DNA from: an uncultured Bacilli bacterium
Lineage (GTDB): Bacteria; Bacillota_I; Bacilli_A; RF39; UBA660
DNA: 13,232 nucleotides
Assembly: GCA_934096015.1 (NCBI GenBank)
Contig: CAKOLD010000024.1
Coordinates: 1 to 13,232 of the forward strand
Direction: 5' to 3'
The notes under the pieces were generated by a model that was not told where the DNA came from, did not search any database, and saw only the letters and a program-made list of their open reading frames with translations. A program made the translations under genes and the position numbers. Positions 1 through 6,998 of the stretch are shown here, one piece after another; within the stretch, counting starts at the first letter, position 1, and each line of letters opens with the position of its first letter.

Positions 1-703
1 TTACTAAAGCATTTCTAAAATAAACTGATTTATCTTTAAATAAGGTATTATCTACGTTATAGCCCAAACTAATTAAATATTTTTCAATAAATAAAGCAGT
101 TGTTCTAGTATTTCCTTCTCTAAAAAGATGTACTTACCATATACTAGAAGAAAATTTAGTTATGTTATTAATAACCTCTACTATATTCATTTCTTCATAA
201 TTTTTTTCTTTTTCTAATGATATATCGTATTCTAATGACGCCATTAAAGTAGTACAATCTCCATACGCTACTGAATCATTATTAAGTATTTTTTCATGTT
301 TAGAAAAATCTATTTTTCTAAATTCACCATCAAATTCATAAACGTCTTGAAATAAAAATTTATGAACGTATTTTAAATAATCAACTGATAAATCGAAATT
401 ATCTTTATTTAATAATTCAACTATTCTAGTAGACACAAAATCACATTCTAACTCATTATGATTGACTTCGTTTTTATTTTCCTTTTCAATATAGTATTCT
501 TTTAATTTTTTTTCTACTTCTTTTATTGTTAAATTACCTTCAACTTCTTCTTCTAATAATTTTTCTAAGTATTTAGAAGGTTTTAAATTATCTACTTCTT
601 GAAGACCAATAGCCATACCCCATTGTAATTGTTTTATATAATTACTAGATTTATATTGCTCTTCATATTCATTAACACTTGAATCTAAATCTTTTTCACT
701 CAT
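1..703 (-). pseudogene. Fic-domain protein with N-terminal VbhA-like antitoxin domain, interrupted by in-frame TAA; 3' end outside window
   Basis: Fic proteins transfer AMP or related groups to target proteins; VbhA-type helices block their ATP site. The frame opens at ATG 703, eight bases after AGAGG, and runs 189 codons. Residues 24-72 resemble the VbhA antitoxin family seen fused to Firmicute Fic proteins (IGLQEVDNLKPSKYL, then a segment with EGNLTIKEVEKKLKEYY). Residues 105-140 look like the first Fic helices (DGEFRKIDF). A TAA at 134-136 stops the frame after SSSIW. Past it the same frame reads VHLFREGNTRTTALF, the Fic catalytic loop (normally HPFxxGNxR), and stays open to the window edge. 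CAA (Gln) to TAA is one transition; the Leu replacing Pro in HPF could be another. I infer a nonsense-inactivated toxin; the short product would keep the antitoxin-like domain and lack the catalytic loop. A sequencing error cannot be excluded. Confidence 0.85.
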
Positions 704-728
704 AATTTAAACCTCTTATTCACTTGCA

Positions 729-757
729 ATTATAGCATATCTTAATATATTTTTTAA
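729..757 (-). promoter_or_regulatory. Sigma-A promoter of the Fic gene
   Basis: Extended -10 TGCTATAAT (TATAAT at 729-734) sits 17 bases from TTAAAA at 752-757. Transcription would start near 721, giving a leader of about 18 bases that contains only the ribosome binding site. Confidence 0.7.
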
Positions 758-800
758 TCTTTATATACTACATTTTTTAATCATTTTCATTTTTAACGTT

Positions 801-893
801 TCAGTTAATATAGAAATTATAAAATAATAAGGCAATGAAGTATATAATAACAAAAAGTACTATTACATATATCAAATTATAATTCTTTAACAT
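801..893 (-). CDS. Possible 30-aa hydrophobic single-membrane-helix peptide
   Basis: ATG at 893 opens a 30-codon frame ending in TGA at 801-803. The product starts MLKNYNLIYVIVLF and is almost wholly Ile, Leu, Val, Phe and Tyr, with one Lys at position 3: a single membrane-spanning helix. It fills the gap between the 573-aa gene and the Fic gene. The upstream Shine-Dalgarno is poor (AAAAGTG immediately before ATG), I see no clear promoter of its own, and AT-rich DNA yields hydrophobic chance frames easily. Small hydrophobic peptides are typical of type I toxins and of phage or defence small proteins, but nothing here proves such a role. Confidence 0.25.
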   Translation of the reverse strand: MLKNYNLIYVIVLFVIIYFIALLFYNFYIN

Positions 894-926
894 CACTTTT
901 AAATATTCAGTCTATTCTAAATATAC

Positions 927-948
927 AAAAAAACAAATAGAAACTATT
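927..948 (-). terminator. Weak candidate terminator after the 573-aa gene
   Basis: On the minus strand AATAG-TTT-CTATT forms a five-pair stem, followed by TG and seven T (927-933). It lies about 30 bases past the stop codon of the upstream gene. The stem is short and contains a single G-C pair, so it may be inefficient. Confidence 0.4.
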
Positions 949-979
949 CTATCTGCATTTTTTCGTATTTTTAATAAAT

Positions 980-2701
980 TTAAAGTTTATAATTAATATA
1001 CATTAATTCCATACTATTATATAGCAAGTTTTGATAAATTGCTTTTAACAAATATTGACAATAAACTGATCTAGTATCTATTTTTAAATTTTCATTAAAA
1101 CCTAAAACATATATTATTTTTTTATTTTTAAACATATCTTTAAACTCATTTTTAGAAATAATTTTTTTATCTTCTTCATTTAATTTATCATAATATTGTT
1201 CTAAAATATTAGTTTCATTATCCCTAGCTCTACTAATTATTGAGGATGAAGTAAATACTTGATTTTCTAAATCACGCATTCCTGGTCCATTAAATTCACT
1301 TTTATTACACATTAAATAAATCGAATCATCATCCCAAAAAATCAAGTCTGCTATTTCAACATTTTTAAAATTTTTTTTATGAGCAAAAATAACATCATCA
1401 GATTTTTTAAAGGTTTCATTGTAATCATCTTCACATTTTTCATTCTTTTTCAAATTAAACGTTTTTATAATGCTATCATCTTTGCTTAAAATTATATTGC
1501 AAATGTCTTTGTATTGTTGATTTAACATATCAAAATAAGAATCCTCAAAAACATACCATTCACCATTTAATAAATAATAGCTATCACTTTCAATTTCTAA
1601 ACAACCACGTATTAATGTAATAATCTTTGTTTGTGGAATAATTGTGTGTCCATTATCATCTAGAGTTAATAAATACGTAGAATTTAAAAAATTCTTTATA
1701 AAATTGATACTCATTTTTTTCTTACATTGTTCTACCATTAAACTAATTAAATCATCAAAACTAATTGGTTCTTCTTTTTCCATTATTATACTATCATTAT
1801 TTTTTATGATAAATTTATCTGACGAAAAGTAAAACGTTTCAATATCATCAGCTATAACTTCAAATGATTCTATATTATTATTCAAAATAAAATCATATAA
1901 CAAATTGTTCAAATCTGATTTTTTCTTTCTTTTTTTCTCAGCAGGTACAAAGTAATTTAGAATAAAGTTATCTTCTTTTTTTGAAAGTTCAGACAAAGTA
2001 TTTAATACATTTTCAAGTATTTTAATAGATATGCTTTTTCTTATAACAAAGGAATCTCCACTTGATACACCTATTAATTTTTTACTTTCTTCTAATGGAA
2101 TACCCAATTTAGGAGCAAGTTCATTAGATATTTGTATTGAAAGTTCCTTATATATGCTACCAATATTACTTTCAGCAACTAAACTACTCATATTTTTTGT
2201 AACTCTTCTAGTTGTTAAATTATTACCACTAGTATTATTTTCTACAATTCTTTTTAAAACCGGGTTATTTCTTTGTATTAATTTAGGTAATAAATATAAT
2301 CCAAAATTTTTTTCAATAAATTTAGATATATAATTACTTCCATGTCCACCTGTCATAACATATATTTTATCAGCAACTATTTTAAAAATTATATATGAAG
2401 AACTGTCATTAAATATTTTAAATATTGTTTCATTTTCTTCGATCATTTCCATCAAATTTAATATCAATGACTTCCAAATCGGCTCTCTTCTACTTTTTAT
2501 AAAAAATATATAATATCCATTTTTCTCGTTTTTCTTAACATGATCTCTCCCACCACTTTTATTTATATAACATTCTAAATAAAATAATAATTTTTCCAAT
2601 AATTCTTCTGTGCTATTTGTTTCATCAACATTATCTAAATTATCTAATATCTGTTGTTTAGAAATTTTATAAATGCTAAATTGAATTTCCTCTTTATCCA
2701 T
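980..2701 (-). CDS. Sporadically distributed protein resembling TIGR04141/DUF6119, 573 aa
   Basis: Starts at ATG 2701, six bases after GAGGTG; a second ATG four bases earlier opens only a three-codon frame. I recognise no catalytic motif. The layout resembles the TIGR04141/DUF6119 family: a mixed N-terminal half with a segment at about residues 102-137 (KIYVMTGGHGSNYISKF, then a nearby FGL), where family members carry a Gly-rich stretch before a conserved FGL; a basic patch EKKRKKK near 255-262; and a C-terminal module (ADLIFWDDDSIYLMCNK, then a nearby RDLENQV), comparable to the family's segment ending in a Leu-x-x-Gln-like motif. No signal peptide or membrane helix is seen, so it is probably cytoplasmic. 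The family is patchily distributed and I infer accessory, possibly defence-related, function from that and from the Fic neighbour. The assignment is by eye; biochemical role unknown. Confidence 0.6.
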   Translation of the reverse strand: MDKEEIQFSIYKISKQQILDNLDNVDETNSTEELLEKLLFYLECYINKSGGRDHVKKNEKNGYYIFFIKSRREPIWKSLILNLMEMIEENETIFKIFNDSSSYIIFKIVADKIYVMTGGHGSNYISKFIEKNFGLYLLPKLIQRNNPVLKRIVENNTSGNNLTTRRVTKNMSSLVAESNIGSIYKELSIQISNELAPKLGIPLEESKKLIGVSSGDSFVIRKSISIKILENVLNTLSELSKKEDNFILNYFVPAEKKRKKKSDLNNLLYDFILNNNIESFEVIADDIETFYFSSDKFIIKNNDSIIMEKEEPISFDDLISLMVEQCKKKMSINFIKNFLNSTYLLTLDDNGHTIIPQTKIITLIRGCLEIESDSYYLLNGEWYVFEDSYFDMLNQQYKDICNIILSKDDSIIKTFNLKKNEKCEDDYNETFKKSDDVIFAHKKNFKNVEIADLIFWDDDSIYLMCNKSEFNGPGMRDLENQVFTSSSIISRARDNETNILEQYYDKLNEEDKKIISKNEFKDMFKNKKIIYVLGFNENLKIDTRSVYCQYLLKAIYQNLLYNSMELMYINYKL

Positions 2702-2718
2702 TCATTACACCTCACTTC

Positions 2719-2764
2719 AAAAAAATAAGCAGTATCAATCTTAAAAAGATTAAATACTGCTTAT
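2719..2764 (-). terminator. Terminator-like hairpin in the 5' leader of the 573-aa gene (possible attenuator)
   Basis: Arms 2725-2735 and 2754-2764 pair perfectly over 11 bases (ATAAGCAGTAT type). A small internal loop is capped by a further six pairs (2737-2742 with 2746-2751). On the minus strand seven T follow (2719-2725), the classic Rho-independent layout. Only 17 bases separate the U-tract from the start codon, which leaves no space for a downstream promoter, so transcripts of the 573-aa gene must pass through this structure. It could be an attenuator or simply a barrier to read-through. Confidence 0.75.
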
Positions 2765-2776
2765 CTTTATAGATTT

Positions 2777-2805
2777 ATTTTACCATATTTATACATTTTT
2801 TTCAG
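2777..2805 (-). promoter_or_regulatory. Candidate promoter of the 573-aa gene leader
   Basis: Extended -10 TGGTAAAAT (TAAAAT at 2777-2782) with CTGAAA at 2800-2805, spacer 17. Transcription would start near 2770, just before the hairpin at 2764. The -35 matches the consensus at four of six positions. Confidence 0.5.
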
Positions 2806-2844
2806 TATTTTCAGCACAATTTACTATTTTTTTAGTTGAAAGAC

Positions 2845-2880
2845 AAAAAAATAGCATTTATTCCTTAAATAAACACTATT
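2845..2880 (-). terminator. Intrinsic terminator downstream of the amidase fragment
   Basis: On the minus strand 2868-2880 pairs with 2850-2862 over 13 bases, including two G-T pairs, around a five-base loop. Seven T follow (2845-2851). It closes the transcript that carries the amidase fragment. Confidence 0.8.
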
Positions 2881-2967
2881 ACCACAGCATTTAATGTCTT
2901 TCTAGATAATTTATACTATTTAACTTAATCGGTTAAATATAGTCGTCTCAATACCCAATCAAATTAT

Positions 2968-3261
2968 CTAATGGTAAGTAAACTCGCCACCTCCGGCGTT
3001 TATGTGATTTGATATTATTATGACGTCATTCCCTGTACCAAATTTATTTAATGCTTCACCAGGTCTATCGTTAGCATCTAATGTTACATCATCAGTTCTA
3101 GTCATACTAACTGGTATACCTAATTCTTTAAATCTATTATACATATATTTGCTTATATCAAGAGTTAAATTTTTTTCAATTATGCCATTCCCAGAAGCAC
3201 CATTGTCTATGCCTCCATGACCAGGATCTATAACAATCCCTGTTAAAGCTCTATCATCCAT
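2968..3261 (-). pseudogene. Truncated N-acetylmuramoyl-L-alanine amidase (Amidase_3) fragment
   Basis: Amidase_3 enzymes are zinc hydrolases that cut the bond between muramic acid and the peptide in peptidoglycan. The fragment shows the first zinc His in IDPGHGG, the Glu ligand in GIIEKNLTL and the second zinc His in SNHINAGGG, a form common in phage and Firmicute endolysins. It stops 4-5 residues later, about 97 residues in, where family domains are normally about 170-180 residues and have a catalytic Glu near the C-terminus. The other two frames past the stop give only about a dozen codons each and do not resemble the missing half. ATG 3261, six bases after AGGTG, is preferred to GTG 3270, which lies too close to that site. 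There is no signal peptide. Probably inactive remnant. Confidence 0.7.
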
Positions 3262-3341
3262 TATAATCACCTAAAATAGTTTATGATATTATGGGAATTG
3301 TGTGATTATCTTAAAATACTTTTACTTTTTATTAATTATTT

Positions 3342-3374
3342 AAAAAATACTAGTATCTTTTACTAGTATTTTTT
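3342..3374 (-). terminator. Terminator of the 63-aa gene (bidirectional layout)
   Basis: A perfect 14-pair inverted repeat (3342-3355 with 3361-3374) with a five-base loop. It is flanked by six A and six T, so it can work on either strand. It overlaps the last codons and the TAG stop of the 63-aa gene. Confidence 0.8.
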
Positions 3375-3541
3375 GATTGGAAATAAAGTTCTTGTTTTTG
3401 TAACTCTAGTTCTAATTCTTTTTCTTTTAGCTCATTTTGTTTTTCTATGGCAAGTGTTAATCTTTTTATTACGTCTATATTTTTGTTAAAATCTCTAATT
3501 GCGTATTTTAAACTATTCATAGTATCTTCTGTGTACCCCAT
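3350..3541 (-). CDS. Small charged helical protein, 63 aa, unknown function
   Basis: I do not recognise this protein. It begins at ATG 3541, seven bases after AAGGAG. After about residue 20 it is a continuous predicted helix rich in Glu, Lys, Leu and Gln (KQNELKEKELELELQKQEL at 34-52), the pattern of a short coiled coil. There is no signal peptide, no membrane segment and no cysteine. It has its own near-consensus promoter and its own terminator, so it is a monocistronic unit. The strong signals and normal start site favour a real, well-expressed gene despite its length. It could be a small structural or adaptor protein; similarity to phage minor proteins cannot be judged by eye. Confidence 0.75.
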   Translation of the reverse strand: MGYTEDTMNSLKYAIRDFNKNIDVIKRLTLAIEKQNELKEKELELELQKQELYFQSKNTSKRY

Positions 3542-3564
3542 AATATCTCTCCTTTGTGAATGCT

Positions 3565-3592
3565 ATTATAGCAGAAAAGAATACTTTGTCAA
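3565..3592 (-). promoter_or_regulatory. Near-consensus sigma-A promoter of the 63-aa gene
   Basis: TTGACA (3587-3592) and TATAAT (3565-3570) are both perfect hexamers with a 16-base spacer and an extended -10 TGC. The -35 begins two bases after the U-tract of the upstream terminator. Confidence 0.9.
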
Positions 3593-3594
3593 AT

Positions 3595-3621
3595 AAAAAA
3601 GATACTTAGTGTAAAGTATCT
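3595..3621 (-). terminator. Terminator of the parA-to-transporter operon
   Basis: Eight-pair stem AGATACTT/AAGTATCT (3614-3621 with 3600-3607), six-base loop, then a T-run at 3595-3600. It overlaps the TAG stop of the transporter gene. Confidence 0.85.
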
Positions 3622-5158
3622 AAAGAATTGCAGAAGCTCCTATTCCTGTTGGTAAACCAATTAAATAAGCTAGAATAAGTAAACATATCCACATTACCAT
3701 AGTAAATAAAGCATACGGCATTATATATTTTATTGTTTCCCAAATACTTATTCCTTTTGGATCTTGATTATATTGTTGTATAAATGTTAGATAAATGACA
3801 AAGTACGCTAAAACTGGTGTCAATCCATAGCTAACACATTCACCAGCTCGGAATACTAATTGTGCAAATTCTGCACTCATTCCAGCATTCATCATTGTTG
3901 GAACTACAATACCAGAAAGAATTGCCCATTTGTTAATTGATTGTGGAGAAATTATTGTACAAATTATAACTACTAAGAATACTAATAAAATTAATGGTAT
4001 CCCTGTAAATCCTGAACTAGAAATTAAGGATGATAACATTGCTGTAATAACATTTCCAATTTCAGTATATTTTAAGATTGATATAAATGTTGAAGCAAAA
4101 AATATTAAGACAAGTGTTTGGCCTAGGTTGTCTAGAGAATGACTAATATCTTCGCAGACATCTTTGTGATTTCCTATTGTTTTAGCACCTATTCCATAAG
4201 ATAGTCCTAAGATAAAAAATAATGTCGTAACAATAAATATAAATCCTGAGTTAAAAAAGGAATTATAGCCAAATAGCTTATCAATATATCTTGCTTGTGA
4301 ATAATCTAATAGATTTCCACTTAGTGGTAATCCTGGAATTATATTATATATAAAAATTAATAAATAAATAGTTCCAAAAAATCCTGAAATCAATAATCCT
4401 TTCTTTTCTTTTTTAGTTAAACTTACTTTTTCTTCATAATCAAATTCATATTTACCTAATTTAGGAATAATAATTTTTTCTGTTACATTGGTTATAATAA
4501 AAGATAATATAACTGTAGCAATTATCATAATAAACAAAAGTCCAAAATAACTAAAAGTAAAACCTTTATCTATGATATTTGCTGCTGTATTGGTGTAATT
4601 TATTAAATTTGAATCTGTTGAATTTAGAAAAATATTTACACCGGTTCCGCAGGCTATTGATGCAAAAGCGGTTATTATTCCTGCTTGAGGATTTCTTTTA
4701 CCATATTTAAATAAAAGAGCAGCTATAGGAATTAATACAACAAAACTTATATCTCCAACAATACTCAAAATAATGCCTATAAAAGCAAGTATAAAAGTTA
4801 CTACATTTTTTCTTAATTTATGAGTAAGTAAGTAGAACAAAGATTCTAAATATCCACTTTTATCCATAATTCCGATGCCTAAAAGCACAATAATAAGATT
4901 TACTAATGGTGCAAAAGCAGAAAAGTTAGAAACTGTATTACTAAATATATATTTAATTCCACTTAAACTAAAAATTGATTTTATTATAATTGTTTTTGTT
5001 TCTAATGAATTAGAATTCGCATTGACTTTACTATAATCTCCATGAAGAGCAAATAATTCAAATAATCCGCTTAAAAGAATTGTAACACCTATTAAAATGA
5101 GAAATGTCATTATTGGATGTAGAAAAACTTTTTCTTTAATTTTTTTGATCTTTTTCAT
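3620..5158 (-). CDS. AbgT-family transporter (p-aminobenzoyl-glutamate/drug efflux type), 512 aa
   Basis: Integral membrane protein with about a dozen hydrophobic helices. AbgT-family members import p-aminobenzoyl-glutamate (E. coli AbgT) or export sulfonamides (MtrF, YdaH). The family assignment rests on the C-terminal hairpin: SPQSINKWAILSGIVVPTMM, then a helix with MSAEFAQLVFRAGECVSYGL, matching the family's S-x-K-W-A and R-x-G-(D/E)-S region, and on IACGTGVNIFLNSTD in the first half. Length matches the family (about 500-520). ATG 5158 lies eight bases after AAGGAG; TTG 5161 is an alternative start. The gene overlaps the DUF951 gene by 23 bases, which suggests translational coupling, and it is the last gene before a strong terminator. 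Substrate cannot be told from sequence. Confidence 0.85.
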   Translation of the reverse strand: MKKIKKIKEKVFLHPIMTFLILIGVTILLSGLFELFALHGDYSKVNANSNSLETKTIIIKSIFSLSGIKYIFSNTVSNFSAFAPLVNLIIVLLGIGIMDKSGYLESLFYLLTHKLRKNVVTFILAFIGIILSIVGDISFVVLIPIAALLFKYGKRNPQAGIITAFASIACGTGVNIFLNSTDSNLINYTNTAANIIDKGFTFSYFGLLFIMIIATVILSFIITNVTEKIIIPKLGKYEFDYEEKVSLTKKEKKGLLISGFFGTIYLLIFIYNIIPGLPLSGNLLDYSQARYIDKLFGYNSFFNSGFIFIVTTLFFILGLSYGIGAKTIGNHKDVCEDISHSLDNLGQTLVLIFFASTFISILKYTEIGNVITAMLSSLISSSGFTGIPLILLVFLVVIICTIISPQSINKWAILSGIVVPTMMNAGMSAEFAQLVFRAGECVSYGLTPVLAYFVIYLTFIQQYNQDPKGISIWETIKYIMPYALFTMVMWICLLILAYLIGLPTGIGASAIL

Positions 5159-5330
5159 CAAGTACTCTCCTTAATTTTTTTTCAAATTCCAGTCTATCTA
5201 GCATAATTTCTCGTTTACAATTTAAACATTTTAGCTTAATGTCAACGCCAACTCTGACTATTTGCCATTTATTAGTTTGACAAGCATGTTTTTTTTTCAT
5301 TTCCACTATACTATTAAGATCGTATTTCAT
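5136..5330 (-). CDS. yyzM: DUF951 / YyzM-like small protein, 64 aa
   Basis: A DUF951 protein, a Firmicute family of about 65 residues known as YyzM in B. subtilis, where it also sits near spo0J/soj. It shows the family pattern: H15-x-C17 in KKHACQTNKW, RVGVDIKLKC, C35-L-N-C38 and a basic IMLDRLEFEKK tail. The His and three Cys could form a metal site, which is inference. Start ATG 5330 follows AGGTGG by four to five bases, and that site overlaps the stop codon of the MscS gene, indicating co-translation. The family's molecular role is not established; association with ParB and MscS genes is common in this phylum. Confidence 0.85.
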   Translation of the reverse strand: MKYDLNSIVEMKKKHACQTNKWQIVRVGVDIKLKCLNCKREIMLDRLEFEKKLRRVLDEKDQKN

Positions 5331-5338
5331 AAAACCAC

Positions 5339-6109
5339 CTATTTTTCAAGTTTATTATTATCAAATAATTCCTTTATCTTTGAATTAAATATTCTGTTAA
5401 CCTCTTTTTCAGTATTTCTATTGCAATCAAGTTCAATTGTAAATGTTGCTAATGTACTAGTTATTTCATCTATTCCTAAGTATTTAGATGTTTTTCTAAT
5501 TAACTCTTCGTCTATCATTTCATTTATAATATTTTTTAAATATTTTTCAACAGTATCTTTCTTGTTGTTATTATTTAAAGAAATTTTTAAGGTTAATTTT
5601 GGGGATTTTTTACTATAGTTAATTACATTGTCTATATTTCTATTCGGTAAAATGTTTATCGCTCCGTTAGCACTTTGAATACTTGTCGCTTTTAATCCCA
5701 TACTTACGACTGTTCCTTTATATCCTTTAATTTCAACAGTATCTCCAACAACATAATAATCATCCATAATGATTGATATACCACTAATAATGTCTTTTAG
5801 TGCGTCTTGTAATGCTAGTCCGACAACGACTCCAGCTATTCCAAGTCCTGCTATAAAGCTCTTGGTATTAATGCCAAATATTTGAAGAACTATTAATAAA
5901 AGTATTATAGCAAATATGTATTTTATAATGTTTTGAAAAATTGTAACTATGGTTTTTCTTCTTTTTATATCATAGTCATTCTTTCCTTTTATTACTATTT
6001 TGTTTAATAATTTATTGATTAATAAATATATAATACATATAACGCCAATAGTAAGCAAAGTTTTATATACTTCTTTTATTGTAAAAAATTTAATAAAATT
6101 CTTAAGCAT
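5339..6109 (-). CDS. mscS: MscS-family mechanosensitive ion channel, 256 aa
   Basis: Membrane channel that opens under bilayer tension to release solutes during osmotic downshock. Three helices are visible at about 16-34, 58-79 and 84-110. The third is the Gly/Ala-rich pore helix (IAGLGIAGVVVGLALQD), followed by the MscS beta domain (YVVGDTVEIKGYKGTV, then PNRNIDNVINYS). About 256 residues is a usual small-channel length. Start ATG 6109 is one base past the parB stop; its Shine-Dalgarno AGAGGA lies in the last parB codons. It is the third gene of the parA operon, an arrangement recurrent in low-GC Firmicutes. Confidence 0.92.
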   Translation of the reverse strand: MLKNFIKFFTIKEVYKTLLTIGVICIIYLLINKLLNKIVIKGKNDYDIKRRKTIVTIFQNIIKYIFAIILLLIVLQIFGINTKSFIAGLGIAGVVVGLALQDALKDIISGISIIMDDYYVVGDTVEIKGYKGTVVSMGLKATSIQSANGAINILPNRNIDNVINYSKKSPKLTLKISLNNNNKKDTVEKYLKNIINEMIDEELIRKTSKYLGIDEITSTLATFTIELDCNRNTEKEVNRIFNSKIKELFDNNKLEK

Positions 6110-6110
6110 A

Positions 6111-6998
6111 TTAAATATCCTCTACATTAACATTTAGTATTTCTAAGATTCTATCTAAATCAGCATCTGAGTCAAAAGGAATAGAAATTTTATTCTTAGA
6201 CACAACAACTTTTGTACCAATATAGTCTCTTAAAAATAGTTCATATGTTTTATGTCTTTCATTTATTGTATTAACCCTAACTATTTTATTCTTCTTTACA
6301 ATATCATTTTGTTGACTCATGATTTCTAGATCTCTTACACTTAAACCTTCTTCAATTATTTTGCCGGCTAAATTTAAAATTAAATCAGTATCGTCTAACT
6401 TACTTAATACTCTAGCATGAGACATACTAATTTTTCCAGCAGAAACTTCATTTTGCACAAACTTTGGTAGTGATAATAATCCTAATAAATTTGTTACATA
6501 ACTACGAGATTTGCCAAATCGTTTTGATGCTTCTTCTTGAGTAACATGCATTTTGTCAATATAATTTTTATAAGCTTGTGCTTCTTCAATTGGAGTTAAA
6601 TCTTCTCTTTGAATGTTCTCTATTAGTGCAAGTTCTAACATTTGTTGGTCAGAAAAATCTTTAATAATTGCAGGAAGTGTTGTTAATCCAGCTAGTTTTG
6701 CAGCTCTAGTTCTTCTTTCTCCTGCAACTAAATCATAACCTTTAATACTCTTTTTTACAATTATTGGTTCAAGTAATCCGTGTTCTTTTATTGATTCTGC
6801 TAACTCCTGTAAAGATTTTTCATCAAAATATTCTCTAGGTTGGTAAGGATTTGAACGTATGTCATCTAAATTAATTTCGTGAATATCAGATTCTTTTGAA
6901 GTTTCAACTATTTCTTTTTCTAAAGAATCAAAATTTATTGGTTCACTAGTAAATAATTGCTCAAGACCCTTTCCTAAAGCTTTTCTTTTATTCTCCAT
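6111..6998 (-). CDS. parB: Chromosome-partitioning protein ParB (Spo0J), 295 aa
   Basis: CTP-dependent DNA clamp that loads at parS sites and works with ParA in chromosome segregation and SMC loading near the origin. Motifs: NPYQPREYFDE (box I, about residues 50-60), GERRTRA (93-99, CTP-binding box II) and a helix-turn-helix at about 151-174 (VTQEEASKRFGKSRSYV); the C-terminal 60 residues fit the dimerisation domain. The N-terminal KRKALGKGLEQLF is the usual ParA-stimulating basic segment. Start ATG 6998 overlaps parA by 11 bases; AAGGAGG lies 12 bases upstream inside parA. No intact parS palindrome is seen in this window, so its binding sites would lie elsewhere. Confidence 0.97.
   Translation of the reverse strand: MENKRKALGKGLEQLFTSEPINFDSLEKEIVETSKESDIHEINLDDIRSNPYQPREYFDEKSLQELAESIKEHGLLEPIIVKKSIKGYDLVAGERRTRAAKLAGLTTLPAIIKDFSDQQMLELALIENIQREDLTPIEEAQAYKNYIDKMHVTQEEASKRFGKSRSYVTNLLGLLSLPKFVQNEVSAGKISMSHARVLSKLDDTDLILNLAGKIIEEGLSVRDLEIMSQQNDIVKKNKIVRVNTINERHKTYELFLRDYIGTKVVVSKNKISIPFDSDADLDRILEILNVNVEDI

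Noticed and set aside
134..136. Reassignment of TAA as a sense codon
   Set aside because: TAA ends parA, parB, rpsI, ftsH and tsaE in this same window, so it is an ordinary stop.
835..882. Plus-strand 15-codon frame MKYIITKSTITYIKL
   Set aside because: Very short, with AAGG only two bases before ATG, opposite to all other genes; looks like chance.
1644..1832. Plus-strand open frames here and at 2031-2333, 3020-3220, 3930-4142, 5262-5618, 9799-10014, 11640-11858 and 12507-12689
   Set aside because: All lie opposite clear minus-strand genes and have hydrophobic compositions expected from the reverse complement of AT-rich coding DNA.
2719..2805. T-box or metabolite riboswitch ahead of the 573-aa gene
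   Set aside because: The leader before the hairpin is only a few bases by the predicted start and has no T-box motif or recognisable aptamer.
2918..2938. Seven-pair inverted repeat near the amidase fragment
   Set aside because: No T-run follows on either strand and it is all A-T except one pair, common by chance in this DNA.
1..3600. Insertion sequence, integrase, attachment site or CRISPR array in the accessory part
   Set aside because: I found no transposase or integrase motif, no tRNA gene, and no regularly spaced repeats.
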